From assembly GCF_003864335.1 (NCBI RefSeq), contig NZ_BEXA01000002.1:372001-436000 (forward strand): DNA of 64,000 nucleotides. The letters are read 5' to 3'. Positions 11,146 to 20,795 of the stretch are shown here, piece after piece. A program made the translations under genes and the position numbers. This DNA comes from Lentilactobacillus kosonis. GTDB taxonomy: Bacteria > Bacillota > Bacilli > Lactobacillales > Lactobacillaceae. The first letter of the stretch is position 1; the number at the start of each line of letters is the position of its first letter. The notes under the pieces are model-generated. The model did not search any database. It was not told where the DNA came from and worked only from the letters and a program-made list of their open reading frames with translations.

Positions 11146-11180
11146 AAAAAAGTTTGAAATAACTTTGTATTCCAAACTTG
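11146..11180 (-). promoter_or_regulatory. Terminator-like hairpin at the 5' end of the clpB leader
   Basis: A 12-bp stem (AAGTTTGGAATA pairing with a downstream arm, one G-U) with a short loop is followed by T6. It begins only a few bases after the predicted clpB start of transcription and after the pepT stop. It may be the pepT terminator, a 5' stabilising stem or an attenuator. Confidence 0.6.
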
Positions 11181-11189
11181 ATTGCATAT

Positions 11190-11219
11190 ATTCTAACAAA
11201 TTATCTTTAGTTTGACCAA
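11190..11219 (-). promoter_or_regulatory. Candidate clpB promoter
   Basis: Minus strand: TTGGTC (-35, 11214-11219), 18-base spacer, TAGAAT (-10, 11190-11195). The -35 overlaps the CtsR box. Confidence 0.6.
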
Positions 11220-11227
11220 TCCTGACG
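11211..11227 (-). promoter_or_regulatory. CtsR-box operator upstream of clpB
   Basis: Minus strand CGTCAGG-ATT-GGTCAAA: two direct heptads with the 3-base spacing of the CtsR operator; the second heptad is perfect and the first degenerate. CtsR represses clp genes in Firmicutes and is released on heat shock. It abuts the pepT stop. Confidence 0.65.
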
Positions 11228-11228
11228 T

Positions 11229-12466
11229 TTATTTTTTTACATATAATTTTGCAATTTCAATAATTACGTCAACAGCACGTTCCATCGTCTGAATTGAAAC
11301 ATATTCAAACCGACCGTGCATATTTTCACCGCCAGCAAAAATATTGGGTGTGGGCAAGCCCATATACGAAATTTTCGAGCCATCTGTACCGCCACGAACT
11401 GGGAACACATTTGGCTTAACACCAACATTCTTCATTGCTTGTTCAGCAATTTCAACGACTTCCGGATGCTTAGCCACGATTTCACCCATATTGTAGTACT
11501 GATCTTTAAGTTCAATTTTGATGCGGTCAACACCAAATCGCGATTCATTTGATTAGCAATTCCAGCAAATAAACGTTTACGAGCCTCAAATCGATCACGA
11601 TCATGGTCTCGAATAATATAACTCATTTCTGCATGGTCAACTGTCCCTTGAAAATCGTCAATATGAAAGAATCCTTGGCGATCAGAAGTTTTCTCAGGGC
11701 GATCGTAGTCTGGTAATTGACTATGAAAATCCATCGCAACTTGAATCGCGTTAACCATGATTCCCTTAGCTTCAGCGGGATGCACATCAGTTCCAGTAAT
11801 CATAACCTTAGCGGCAGCAGCATTAAATGTTTCGTAATTCAAATCACCAAGTGGACCACCATCAACGGTGTAAGCAATATCAGCACCAAAATCGGCAACA
11901 TCAAAATTATCAGCCCCAGTTCCAATTTCCTCATCTGGTCCAAAACCAACCTTGATGGTTCCATGTTTAACATCTGGATTGCTTCGGAAATAAGTAAGCA
12001 TTGAAATGATTTCTGCCACGCCAGCTTTATCATCAGCGCCTAGCAATGTCGAACCATCAGTGGTAATCAGAGTATCGCCCTGATATTTTTTTAGACTGGG
12101 AAATACTCTTGGATCTAATTGGTATTCACCAGCACTATCTAAATTTATCACCGACTTGCCATCATAATTTTCAATAATTTGCGGATTAATATTTTCAGAG
12201 TTAAATGCAGCTGTATCAACATGAGAAATAAATCCTACAGTCGGTACTTTATCATCAATATTTGCTGGCATAGTTGCGAACACGTAACCGCTTTGTTGAT
12301 TAATATGCACATCATTTAGCTTTAAGTCGGACAGCATGTTTGCAAGTTTTTTAATAAACTCAACTTGATTTTGAGAAGATGGAATCGTCTCAGAATCTGG
12401 ATTTGATTGGGTGTTTTCCTTTATAAAACTCAAAAAATTAGGAATTAATTCTTCATACTTTGCCAT
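11229..12466 (-). CDS. pepT: Peptidase T (tripeptidase, M20 family), frameshifted
   Basis: A cytoplasmic zinc aminotripeptidase that completes peptide breakdown in lactic acid bacteria. Metal-site motifs are visible: [11 protein letters not shown] (His), [13 protein letters not shown] (bridging Asp), [11 protein letters not shown] (catalytic Glu) and the C-terminal [22 protein letters not shown] with HGRFEY. The ATG at 12464-12466 has GGAGG upstream. A missing base in the A-run at 11535-11537 splits the gene at [25 protein letters not shown]; corrected length is about 412 residues, family-typical. It lies 16 bases after the nif3-like gene and may share its transcript. Confidence 0.93.
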
Positions 12467-12482
12467 TGTGATTCCTCCAGTA

Positions 12483-13598
12483 TTATTTGAATGTAAATGG
12501 ATCAGTGTTAAGTTGTGATTCACTAATTTGAATGTCCCATCCCAGTTGTGCTTTCCACAGCTTGAACATTCCAGCTAATTTAGGTTTACAAATACTTTCA
12601 ATGTGATGGCCTGGGTCAACAACTGGCATATCAGCCGCTAGCATATCATGACCAGTATGATAATAAACATCACCAGTAACATATACATCAGCACCTAATC
12701 GCTTAGCAAGTGGGTAAAACTTGCCACCATCACCGCCTAGGATTGCCACTTTTTGAATTTGTCGCTGTTCATCATTAGCAATTACCCTTAAACCCGAAAC
12801 TCCGTACTTATCCTTAACCAATTGTGTGAATTCGGCCAAGCTTATTGGAGATTCAAGCTCGCCAACACGCCCCATAGTATAGCGATGACCTTTGTCTTCC
12901 AACTTGAGCAAACTGTATAGCGGTTGCTGCAACGGATGAACATCATTTAGTGCTTTTAAAACAACATCAATTTTACTCTTAAATAATTCGAATTCTAACC
13001 GGGCATCCCCTTGTTCAGTTGGTTCACCAACGGTACCAATTTCTGGATCAGAAAGTGACTTCGGCACATAGAATACCGTTCCATCAATTTCATATGTGTA
13101 ACCACGATATTCTTTATTGTTCACCTCGGCCCCAGCATCTACTAACGACATTCTCACTGCAGCAGCGTAAACCTTAGGAACTTGCACAGTTAGCCGATAA
13201 ACCGGATCAATATACCCTGGCACCATGCCAACCAACTTTTTAAGACCGAGTTGATCAGCTAACCAGTCATTCATTCCATTATCAGCAAAGTCCAAGTTAG
13301 TATGAGCTGAGTAAACCGTAATATTATGCTGTAATAACTGCGCGTACATTTGGTTCTGGGGATCAGACAAATCTAAATTTTTAGCCGGTCGAAACATCAT
13401 TGGGTGATGAGAAAAAATAAAATCGACTCCATTACTAATAGCTTCTTCAACTACTTCGGGTCTAACATCTAACGTAACCATTAACTTAGAAACATCTGCG
13501 TCCAGCGAGCCTAATTGTAGCCCAACTGGATCTTTTTCCATTGCTAAATATTTAGGTGCAAACTGTTCAAACCGCTCAATAATTTGCCTAACTTTCAC
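12483..13598 (-). CDS. NIF3-like dinuclear metal center protein (YqfO type)
   Basis: A 371-residue NGG1-interacting factor 3 family protein. The metal-site motifs are present: IFSHHPMMF near residue 65, SAHTNLDFADNGMNDWL, and GDVYYHTGHDMLAADMPVVDPGHHIES near the C-terminus. The long form carries a central PII-like insert (QVPKVYAAAVRMSLVDAGA to MGRVGELESP). The family is sometimes annotated as GTP cyclohydrolase I type 2, but the true substrate is not settled. The start overlaps the trmK stop by 11 bases, and the trmK-yqfO pairing downstream of rpoD is conserved in Firmicutes. Confidence 0.9.
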   Translation of the reverse strand: MKVRQIIERFEQFAPKYLAMEKDPVGLQLGSLDADVSKLMVTLDVRPEVVEEAISNGVDFIFSHHPMMFRPAKNLDLSDPQNQMYAQLLQHNITVYSAHTNLDFADNGMNDWLADQLGLKKLVGMVPGYIDPVYRLTVQVPKVYAAAVRMSLVDAGAEVNNKEYRGYTYEIDGTVFYVPKSLSDPEIGTVGEPTEQGDARLEFELFKSKIDVVLKALNDVHPLQQPLYSLLKLEDKGHRYTMGRVGELESPISLAEFTQLVKDKYGVSGLRVIANDEQRQIQKVAILGGDGGKFYPLAKRLGADVYVTGDVYYHTGHDMLAADMPVVDPGHHIESICKPKLAGMFKLWKAQLGWDIQISESQLNTDPFTFK

Positions 13599-14292
13599 CT
13601 TTAAGGATCTCCTCTATCATTTTAATTTCGTGAGTAAATTGTGTAACTTTATCTTGATCAGTGTGTTGAGATTGCTCAATATTATTTAAAATTGACTGTT
13701 TTTGAATTAGTTCCCGTTGCCACTTCTTGATAAACGTTTGATTTTGTTCAACACGTAGAAAGGGTCCTAGGAATAAGTCTTCAGAATTGTATGGAGGAAC
13801 CACTCCTATTTGCTGACCAACAATAATTTCATAAATATGTCCATCTTCTTCAAGAATCTCTTCAGCGGTGATTGTGTATCCATTTTGCATTAGCCATCGT
13901 CGGACGTTCTCTTCGCCAACATTTGGTTGCAAAATGAGGGTTTCTTTGCCAGTTAATCGATCCTTTCCAGATTCAAGAATATGGCTAATCAAAGCCCCTC
14001 CCATTCCAGCGATGGTAATGTGATCGACATCGTCACTAGATTGAATGGCAGCCAATCCGTCTGCTAATCGTGGCTGTAAAACATCTACCAACCCCGCTTT
14101 AGTAATTTCATGTTTGGCATTTTCTAACGGTCCTTCACGAACCTCGCCTACAACCCCATAGTTAATGATACCGTTTAAAGCAAGGTTAATTGGTAAATAT
14201 GCGTGATCTGAGCCGATATCTGCTAATCGACTACCAGGTTTAACGTGCTGTCCAACCGTTGCCAGGCGGACTGATAAATGTGTACTATTCAT
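13588..14292 (-). CDS. trmK: tRNA (adenine(22)-N(1))-methyltransferase TrmK
   Basis: Methylates N1 of adenine 22 in bacterial tRNAs using S-adenosylmethionine. The N-terminal Rossmann domain has motif I LADIGSDHAYLPI (around residue 24) and the TrmK-specific ITIAGMGGALISHIL with QPNVGEENVRRWLMQNGY. A C-terminal coiled coil (KWQRELIQKQSILNNIEQSQ) is usual for the family. Length 234 is typical. It lies between the rpoD terminator and the NIF3-like gene. Confidence 0.92.
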   Translation of the reverse strand: MNSTHLSVRLATVGQHVKPGSRLADIGSDHAYLPINLALNGIINYGVVGEVREGPLENAKHEITKAGLVDVLQPRLADGLAAIQSSDDVDHITIAGMGGALISHILESGKDRLTGKETLILQPNVGEENVRRWLMQNGYTITAEEILEEDGHIYEIIVGQQIGVVPPYNSEDLFLGPFLRVEQNQTFIKKWQRELIQKQSILNNIEQSQHTDQDKVTQFTHEIKMIEEILKGES

Positions 14293-14342
14293 TATTTACT
14301 CCTCAATGTGCTTGGTAACTCAATTATAATTTATCCCCATAC

Positions 14343-14388
14343 AAAAAAACAGGGACAGCTCAACATTTAGTTAAGCTATCCCTGTTTT
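14343..14388 (-). terminator. Intrinsic terminator after rpoD
   Basis: Minus strand: AAAACAGGGATAGCT stem, 13-base loop, AGCTGTCCCTGTT followed by a T-run. It ends the dnaG-rpoD transcript. Confidence 0.92.
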
Positions 14389-14393
14389 CTAAA

Positions 14394-15531
14394 TTACTCT
14401 AAGAAATCTTTAAGTTGTTTACTACGTGATGGATGCCGTAATTTACGAAGCGCCTTAGCTTCAATTTGACGAATCCGTTCACGGGTAACACCGAATACTT
14501 TTCCAACTTCTTCAAGGGTTCTTGTCCGACCATCATCAAGACCGAAACGCAAACGAAGTACGTTTTCTTCACGATCTGTTAAAGTATCCAAAACGCCTTC
14601 GAGCTGTTCTTTTAGCAATTCATATGCGGCATGATCAGCAGGTGAAGTCGCATCTTGGTCTTCAATAAAGTCACCCAGATGAGAATCATCCTCTTCACCA
14701 ATTGGGGTTTCAAGAGAAACCGGTTCTTGAGCAATCTTTAAAATTTCTCTAACCTTTTCAGTTGGCATAACCATTTCAGCCCCGATTTCGAATGGTAATG
14801 GTTCACGACCAAGATCTTGCAAGAATAGTCTTTGAATTCGGATTAATTTATTAATCGTTTCAACCATGTGAACTGGAATCCGAATAGTTCTAGCTTGGTC
14901 AGCAATGGCACGAGTGATCGCCTGTCTGATCCACCAAGTTGCATAAGTTGAGAACTTGAATCCTTTACGGTAATCAAACTTCTCAACCGCCTTCATTAGG
15001 CCCATGTTTCCTTCTTGAATTAAATCAAGAAATTGCATTCCTCGACCAACATAACGCTTAGCAATTGAAACAACTAGTCGTAAGTTGGCTTCAGCAAGCT
15101 CTTGCTTAGCTTCCTCATCACCATCTTCAATTCGTTTGGCTAAGTTAATTTCCTCGTCCGCACTCAATAATGAAACTCGACCAATTTCCTTTAAGTACAT
15201 TCTAACTGGATCATTAATTTTGACCCCCGTAGGAGCAGACACATCAGAAAGTTCCTTCTTAGTTACCTTTTTTGCAGCCCCAATAGCCCGAGGATCTGGA
15301 TCCCCGTTTTCATCAACGACACTGATTCCGTTATCTTCAACGTTTTCTAATAATTCTTCAATGCCCTTTTCATCAAGTGCATATTGTTCAATAATTTTTT
15401 CACTTAATTCATCATAAGTAACGTGGCCAATTGGCTTATCATGTTTGATGATTTCATTAAGTTCTGTTTGGTAAGGTAATTTCTTTTCAGCGGTTTTTGC
15501 GCCTTTTTTTTGTTTCATCTTTTTTTGCCAT
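14394..15531 (-). CDS. rpoD: RNA polymerase primary sigma factor RpoD (sigma-A), start disturbed by a likely indel
   Basis: The housekeeping sigma factor. Region 1.2 ([22 protein letters not shown]), region 2 with [57 protein letters not shown], region 3 and region 4 ([31 protein letters not shown]) are all complete. An in-frame ATG at 15516-15518 gives 374 residues but has no ribosome binding site. A well-placed GGGAGG precedes an ATG at 15529-15531 whose frame would join if one A were removed from a poly-A run (T-run at 15504-15511 or 15520-15526 on plus). I infer that this is the true start. It follows dnaG by 20 bases, the classic macromolecular-synthesis operon. Confidence 0.9.
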
Positions 15532-15551
15532 TCAAAGTGCCTCCCAGTATG

Positions 15552-17396
15552 CTAAACATGTTTACCAGCCTGTTTTTTTTGTTCTAATTGAACAATCTCA
15601 ATTGTCAATTGTCGTTGCCGTTGAACATCGCCAATCGTTACCGCTTCCTGTAATTCTTGGCGTTTATTTGCAATCTTATCTATAACTGGCGCACGATTAA
15701 TAATTAAATTTACATAATCATCGATTTCACTATCGGTGGAATCACCAGCTAAATCCAATGAGTCGATTTCCACTAACAACGATTGCAAGGCATTTTCAGT
15801 AATGAAACTACTCATGGTAGCAACATTATACTCGTCAAATTTAGTGAAATAACCTTCCGACAAAAGATACAGCATTTGAAACTCTTCGTCAACAAATGCG
15901 AAGTTTTCGATCCCTTGAACTTTCAACCAAATATCATGATCATGCAACATTCGATTTAACAATCTCGCTTCCGCAAATTGAATCAAATTCCATTTGCGAC
16001 TAACTTGTTCAGACCGGTTCATCGGAGCAACAGCAATATTTGGCTGGTAATTATTATCATCGTGTGACTGCTGGCGTTGATTAGTAGCAGTTAGAGTTTC
16101 TAGCCGACTGCTAAGTAATTCTTTTGAAACATTAAACTCACTAGCAACTTTGTTCAAATACAAATCACGAGTGATTGGTGATGCTTCCTTAGCAATTACC
16201 GTCAATGCTTCAGATATATAGTTTCCAGAATCAACTTCTGACTCTAGATTATACTGCTTTTTTAGATAATTTAGTTCAAAATCGATTGGTGAAGCAGCAT
16301 GTTTTACCAATTCCATGAATTGATCAGTCCCACGCTGACGAATGAATTCATCCGGATCCAAATTATCAGGAACTGTAACGATTTTAACCGCGATTTTAGA
16401 GTTATTAGCGAAACTGTCAATCGCACGTTTGATCGCCTTTTGGCCGGGAGTATCTCCATCATAAGAAACCACGACTTCATTAGTGATTCGCGAAATGTCG
16501 TAAACTTGTTCATCCGTCAAGCTAGTCCCCATTGAAGCAATTCCTGAATGAATTCCCGCCTGATCAGCAGAGATAACATCCATAAATCCTTCTAACAGGA
16601 TGGCAGGTTCGTTTTTCCTAATACTCAGTCGCGCTGAATCAAGGTTAAACAATACTTTCCGCTTATTAAAGATCTCAGTTTCGGGACTATTCAAATACTT
16701 AGGTAAATCTGGTTGTTTACTAAGCAATCTGCCCGAAAAGGCGACGGTTTTACCATTATCGTTTCTAATAGGAAACATTACTCGGTCAACAAACCGATCA
16801 TATAAATCGCCATTATCATTCTCCGAAAACAATCCTGATTTTCTAAGCAACTGGAAATCAGTTTTCTTTTCATCAAAAAACGGCTTCAACAATCGTTGCC
16901 CTGGTGCAAATCCTAGATGATACTTTTCAATCGTTTCATCAGTTAAGCCCCGATGCTTTAAATATTCTAAAGCGGGTTGTCCTAACTCGGTGTTCACCAG
17001 AATATGATGGTACAAAGTTACTGCTTGTTCGTGGATATCCATTAATTGGAACGCAACTGAATTTTCTCGCTTGGATTGCTGATTACCATCACTAGCATAC
17101 TTTTCATCTAAATGAATATTTTGAAGGTCAGCAACCTTACGAACAGCTTCGGGAAAAGTTAAGTTTTCAAGTTCCATCAGGAACTTAAATACGTTCCCAC
17201 CACGACCACAGCTAAAGCAATGAAAAATTTGTTTGTCTTCGGATACCGAAAAAGATGGGGTCCGTTCCTCATGAAAAGGACATAGGCCAAACAGATTTTT
17301 CCCAGATTGAGTAAGCTGAACATATTGTGACACAACATCAACAATATTAACTTGTGAACGAACCTGCTCAATCACTTCCTCAGGGATCATTGCCAA
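15552..17396 (-). CDS. dnaG: DNA primase DnaG
   Basis: Synthesises the RNA primers for replication. The CHC2 zinc finger is formed by C39, H42, C60 and C63 (CPFHEE ... FHCFSCGRGGNVF). The TOPRIM catalytic core includes AILLEGFMDVISADQAG and VVVSYDGDTPGQKAIKRAID. The C-terminal third is the DnaB-helicase binding domain and is poorly conserved, as usual. The start is taken as TTG at 17394-17396, eight bases after GGAGG, giving the family-like MAMIPEEVIEQVRS; an ATG two codons later is the alternative. Intact, 614 residues, directly upstream of rpoD. Confidence 0.94.
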   Translation of the reverse strand: MAMIPEEVIEQVRSQVNIVDVVSQYVQLTQSGKNLFGLCPFHEERTPSFSVSEDKQIFHCFSCGRGGNVFKFLMELENLTFPEAVRKVADLQNIHLDEKYASDGNQQSKRENSVAFQLMDIHEQAVTLYHHILVNTELGQPALEYLKHRGLTDETIEKYHLGFAPGQRLLKPFFDEKKTDFQLLRKSGLFSENDNGDLYDRFVDRVMFPIRNDNGKTVAFSGRLLSKQPDLPKYLNSPETEIFNKRKVLFNLDSARLSIRKNEPAILLEGFMDVISADQAGIHSGIASMGTSLTDEQVYDISRITNEVVVSYDGDTPGQKAIKRAIDSFANNSKIAVKIVTVPDNLDPDEFIRQRGTDQFMELVKHAASPIDFELNYLKKQYNLESEVDSGNYISEALTVIAKEASPITRDLYLNKVASEFNVSKELLSSRLETLTATNQRQQSHDDNNYQPNIAVAPMNRSEQVSRKWNLIQFAEARLLNRMLHDHDIWLKVQGIENFAFVDEEFQMLYLLSEGYFTKFDEYNVATMSSFITENALQSLLVEIDSLDLAGDSTDSEIDDYVNLIINRAPVIDKIANKRQELQEAVTIGDVQRQRQLTIEIVQLEQKKQAGKHV

Positions 17397-17433
17397 TTAC
17401 CTCGCCTCCCATCTTTAAAGCTCTCTAATCCAT

Positions 17434-17462
17434 GAAAAAGTCGCACTTAAAAAGTGCGACTT
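17434..17462 (-). terminator. Terminator-like hairpin between glyS and dnaG
   Basis: Minus strand AAGTCGCACTTTTTAAGTGCGACTT then T-run: 10-bp stem, small loop. It is the likely glyS terminator, but lies downstream of the best candidate promoter for dnaG. Confidence 0.85.
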
Positions 17463-17483
17463 AATCTTTGCGACACATATTAA

Positions 17484-17512
17484 ATATTACCATACTAGTT
17501 AGTATTGCACAA
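17484..17512 (-). promoter_or_regulatory. Candidate promoter with spacer palindrome upstream of dnaG-rpoD
   Basis: Minus strand TTGTGC (17507-17512), 17 bases, TAATAT (17484-17489). The spacer holds a palindrome ATACTA-AC-TAGTAT (17492-17505). Neither hexamer is perfect. Confidence 0.4.
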
Positions 17513-17522
17513 TTAAAACGAC

Positions 17523-19604
17523 TTAACCTTTAACAACCAGTTCATCAAGATTTCCGACGTGCATAATGAGGTCAGCAATAATCGTGAGTTGTTTTAAACG
17601 ATTATTTTTAACTGCTTCGTCTTTAGCCATAATCATCGTTTCATCGAAGTAACTGTTAATGGTCTCTCGCAATGAAACCAACCGCTCAAAAGCTTCGTTA
17701 GCACTAATAGCCATAAAATCAGTTTCAATACCGTTCACGGCATCATTTAGCTTAGTCTCTGAATCATTTTCAAATAGATTATGATCAACATTTCGATCAT
17801 CAGTAGCTAAATCACCCTTTTGAGCAATTCTCAAAACTCGTGTTAAAGCTTCAACACTTTCTTTAAAGTGATCATCAGCTGCATGTTCAGTAAGCACCTT
17901 ACCACTTTCAATGTTAAATAAAATATTGGTAGCCGAACCGCTTGTAACAGCCGCACTAATATCATATCTAGTTCCCAAATCATTTAGGTATTGTCGGATT
18001 CGATCCTTGAAGAAGTCAGTAATGATTGCTACTTGAGCATCCATGTCTAATTCAGGAGCAACTTGCTTATCACCCATCAATTTAATAACTTCATGAAGAG
18101 TGGCTTCTAAATCAAAGCTCCATTGCTTATCTGCAACAATTCGCACAATCCCTGAAGCTTGACGACGTAATGCATATGGATCATTTGAACCGCTTGGAAC
18201 CATCCCAGCAGCAAAGAAAGTAATAATCGAATCAAGCTTATCAGCAATGGCTAAGACTGAACCCACTTCGCTATCAGGTAATGCTGAGCTGGCAGAAATT
18301 GGCATGTAATGTTCCCGAATTGCAGCGGCAACTTCGGCATCCTCACCATTTAACAATGCATACTTTTCGCCCATGATTCCTTGAAGTTCAGCAAACTCGC
18401 CAACCATCCCTGTTACCAAGTCAAATTTATAAATTTCACTTGCTCGTTTAAGATGGTCTAACTGACTTGAAGTCAGGCCTAATTTTTGACCATAGTAATT
18501 TGCGATCACTTCAACTCTTTGCATCTTTTCATACATAGTTGAAATCTTGTCGTGGAAACTAACCGTCTTCAATCGATCGACGAATTGGTCAATCGTTTGT
18601 TTTTGGTCCTCTTCATAGAAGAACATTGCATCCTCGAGCCGGGCAGTAAGCACTTTTTCGTTACCAGCAGATACGTTTTGAATATCTTTATCATTACCAT
18701 TTCTAACTGAAACGAAGTAAGGCAATAATTTCCCATTATTGTCAGTTACATAGAAGAACCGTTGGTGATCTCGCATTGAAGTAATCAATACTTCGTCAGG
18801 AATTGTTAGATACTTTTTATCAAAGTTACCAAAGAATGCCGTTGGCCATTCAACCAGATTATTAACCTCTTCCAACAAATCTTCGTCAATATTAATTGTC
18901 CAGTTGTTATCAGTAGCAATCTTAGCAATTTGTTTGCGAATTAAAGCTTTCCGACGAGCAGCATCTGCGATGACAAATTGAGCCGTTAGTTGTTCTTCGT
19001 AATCGTCACAAGTTGCTAATTCAACGGACTTGCCTAGGAATCGATGGCCCCGAGTAACCCGATCAGAAGTGACGTCTAAAATTGATATTGGAATTACTTT
19101 ATCATTTAACAAAGCCACCAACCACTTAATTGGCCGAACAAACTCAAAAGAATATTCGCCCCACTTCATCATGGTTGGGAAGGTCATGGCCATAATCACA
19201 TCTTTAAGACCGGCTAAAATTTCTTCAACGGTCTTACCAGCAATATGCTTCTCAACATAAACATATTCCACACCTTTTAATTCTTTAAAAGTAATGTCAT
19301 CAACAGTAGCGCCTTGCCCCTTAGTAAACCCAATGGCTGCCTTCGTCCAATTACCGTCAGCATCTAAAGCGATTTTTTTAGCGGGACCTTTAACGGTTTC
19401 ATCGATATCTGGTTGCTTATCACTTAAACCATTAATTTTTAAAGCTAATCTTCTAGGAGTACTAAAAGTCTGCATGTCACCGAATTCAATCCGTTGTTCT
19501 TTCAAATAATCTGTGGCCCGTTTTGCCAACTGGTTAATACTAGGAGTGACAACGTGAGCTGGCATTTCTTCTAACCCAACTTCTAATAAGAAATTCTTAG
19601 CCAT
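17523..19604 (-). CDS. glyS: Glycyl-tRNA synthetase beta subunit
   Basis: Beta chain of the bacterial alpha2-beta2 type glycyl-tRNA synthetase; it binds tRNA-Gly and supplies the HD-like and anticodon-binding regions. It starts [18 protein letters not shown], the family signature, and contains [26 protein letters not shown], the RVTRGHRFL segment and [36 protein letters not shown]. Intact at 693 residues, normal. Its ATG overlaps the glyQ stop by one base (TAATG), so the subunits are translationally coupled. Expression is under the glycine T-box upstream of glyQ. Confidence 0.95.
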   Translation of the reverse strand: MAKNFLLEVGLEEMPAHVVTPSINQLAKRATDYLKEQRIEFGDMQTFSTPRRLALKINGLSDKQPDIDETVKGPAKKIALDADGNWTKAAIGFTKGQGATVDDITFKELKGVEYVYVEKHIAGKTVEEILAGLKDVIMAMTFPTMMKWGEYSFEFVRPIKWLVALLNDKVIPISILDVTSDRVTRGHRFLGKSVELATCDDYEEQLTAQFVIADAARRKALIRKQIAKIATDNNWTINIDEDLLEEVNNLVEWPTAFFGNFDKKYLTIPDEVLITSMRDHQRFFYVTDNNGKLLPYFVSVRNGNDKDIQNVSAGNEKVLTARLEDAMFFYEEDQKQTIDQFVDRLKTVSFHDKISTMYEKMQRVEVIANYYGQKLGLTSSQLDHLKRASEIYKFDLVTGMVGEFAELQGIMGEKYALLNGEDAEVAAAIREHYMPISASSALPDSEVGSVLAIADKLDSIITFFAAGMVPSGSNDPYALRRQASGIVRIVADKQWSFDLEATLHEVIKLMGDKQVAPELDMDAQVAIITDFFKDRIRQYLNDLGTRYDISAAVTSGSATNILFNIESGKVLTEHAADDHFKESVEALTRVLRIAQKGDLATDDRNVDHNLFENDSETKLNDAVNGIETDFMAISANEAFERLVSLRETINSYFDETMIMAKDEAVKNNRLKQLTIIADLIMHVGNLDELVVKG

Positions 19605-20526
19605 TATTTTTCCTCCCCATCTTTTAATAAAGCTTGACGTTTTTGTTCATCTTTGATTAGCGGGAAGCCAAGTTTACGACGTTCCTCAACAAATTCTTTA
19701 GCGACCATCCGAGCCATGTTTCTAATTCGAGACAGGAATCCTGCACGTTCAGTAACTGAAACTGCACCTCTAGCATCTAAAAGATTGAAGGTATGGCTAC
19801 ACTTCAAAATATAATCATAGGCTGGATGGACTAAATTCATATCTAATAATCGATGCGCTTCTTTTTCATATTCGTTGAAGAAGTTCATTAACATTTCTTG
19901 ATTACTTTCTTCAAAACTATATTTTGAATGTTCAAATTCAGGTTCCTTGAAAATATCACCATACTTAACGTTATCAGACCATTCAAGATCGAAAACTGAG
20001 TTAACATCTTGAATATATGAGGATAGTCGTTCAAGACCATATGTGATTTCAGAAGCAACGGGATCCATTTCGAGACCCCCAACGATTTGGAAGTAAGTAA
20101 ATTGTGTGATTTCCATTCCGTCAAGCCAAACTTCCCAACCAACACCAGCACAACCCATTGAAGGATTTCCCAGTTATCTTCGACGAAACGAATATCATGT
20201 TCCAATGGATTGATTCCTAATTCGCGAAGACTACCTAAATATAATTCTTGAATATTTTCAGGAGATGGCTTCATCAAAACTTGAAATTGGTGATGTTGGT
20301 AAAGTCGGTTAGGATTTTCACCATATCGGCCATCAGCTGGCCGTCTTGATGGTTCAATATATGCAGCATTCCATGGCTCTGGCCCAACTGCTCTCAAAAA
20401 TGTGTAGGGACTCATAGTTCCGGCACCTTTTTCAGTATCATAAGCCTGCATTAACATACATCCCTGAGCAGACCAATATTGCTGTAATCTTAAAATAATT
20501 TGTTGAACAGACAATTTTTCAGTCAT
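19604..20526 (-). CDS. glyQ: Glycyl-tRNA synthetase alpha subunit, frameshifted
   Basis: Alpha chain carrying the class II catalytic core for glycine activation. [23 protein letters not shown] is the standard start, with AGGAGG seven bases before the ATG at 20524-20526. Motifs seen: [55 protein letters not shown] and, after the break, [25 protein letters not shown] missing A at 20166-20168 breaks VEDNWE/NPSMGC; corrected length is about 307. Because glycine charging is essential, a true null is implausible and I take this as a sequencing error. Confidence 0.95.
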
Positions 20527-20551
20527 ACGATTTCCTCCTAAATTTAGCCAC

Positions 20552-20760
20552 AAAAAATCCCTATGAAAAGTAAACTAAATATAGCTCACTCAACATAGGG
20601 ACGATATTATCGCGGTTCCACCCTAATTCTGGTAAATACCAGCACTTAATTTTCGACTACCGAAAGCGCCAAGGATTTTTAGTCAGCTTACACTATCCTG
20701 ACCTCGCTTCAAAAACCACGATTTCAATTCTTTCTTACGTCGAAATATTTAACTAAAATA
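20552..20760 (-). promoter_or_regulatory. T-box riboswitch (glycine) of glyQS
   Basis: The conserved T-box AGGGTGGAACCGCG is at 20611-20624 on the minus strand, after a stem III hairpin (CTGGTATTTACCAG). The terminator alternative (TCCCTATG ... CATAGGGA plus T6) spans 20552-20601. Uncharged tRNA-Gly binding would favour the antiterminator. A candidate glycine specifier GGC lies at 20668-20670; I am less sure of that than of the T-box itself. Confidence 0.92.
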
Positions 20761-20789
20761 ATGATAGTTTACCGTCAATTAAATGTCAA
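20761..20789 (-). promoter_or_regulatory. glyQS promoter
   Basis: Minus strand TTGACA (20784-20789), 17-base spacer, TATCAT (20761-20766), immediately before the T-box leader. Confidence 0.8.
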
Positions 20790-20795
20790 CGGACA

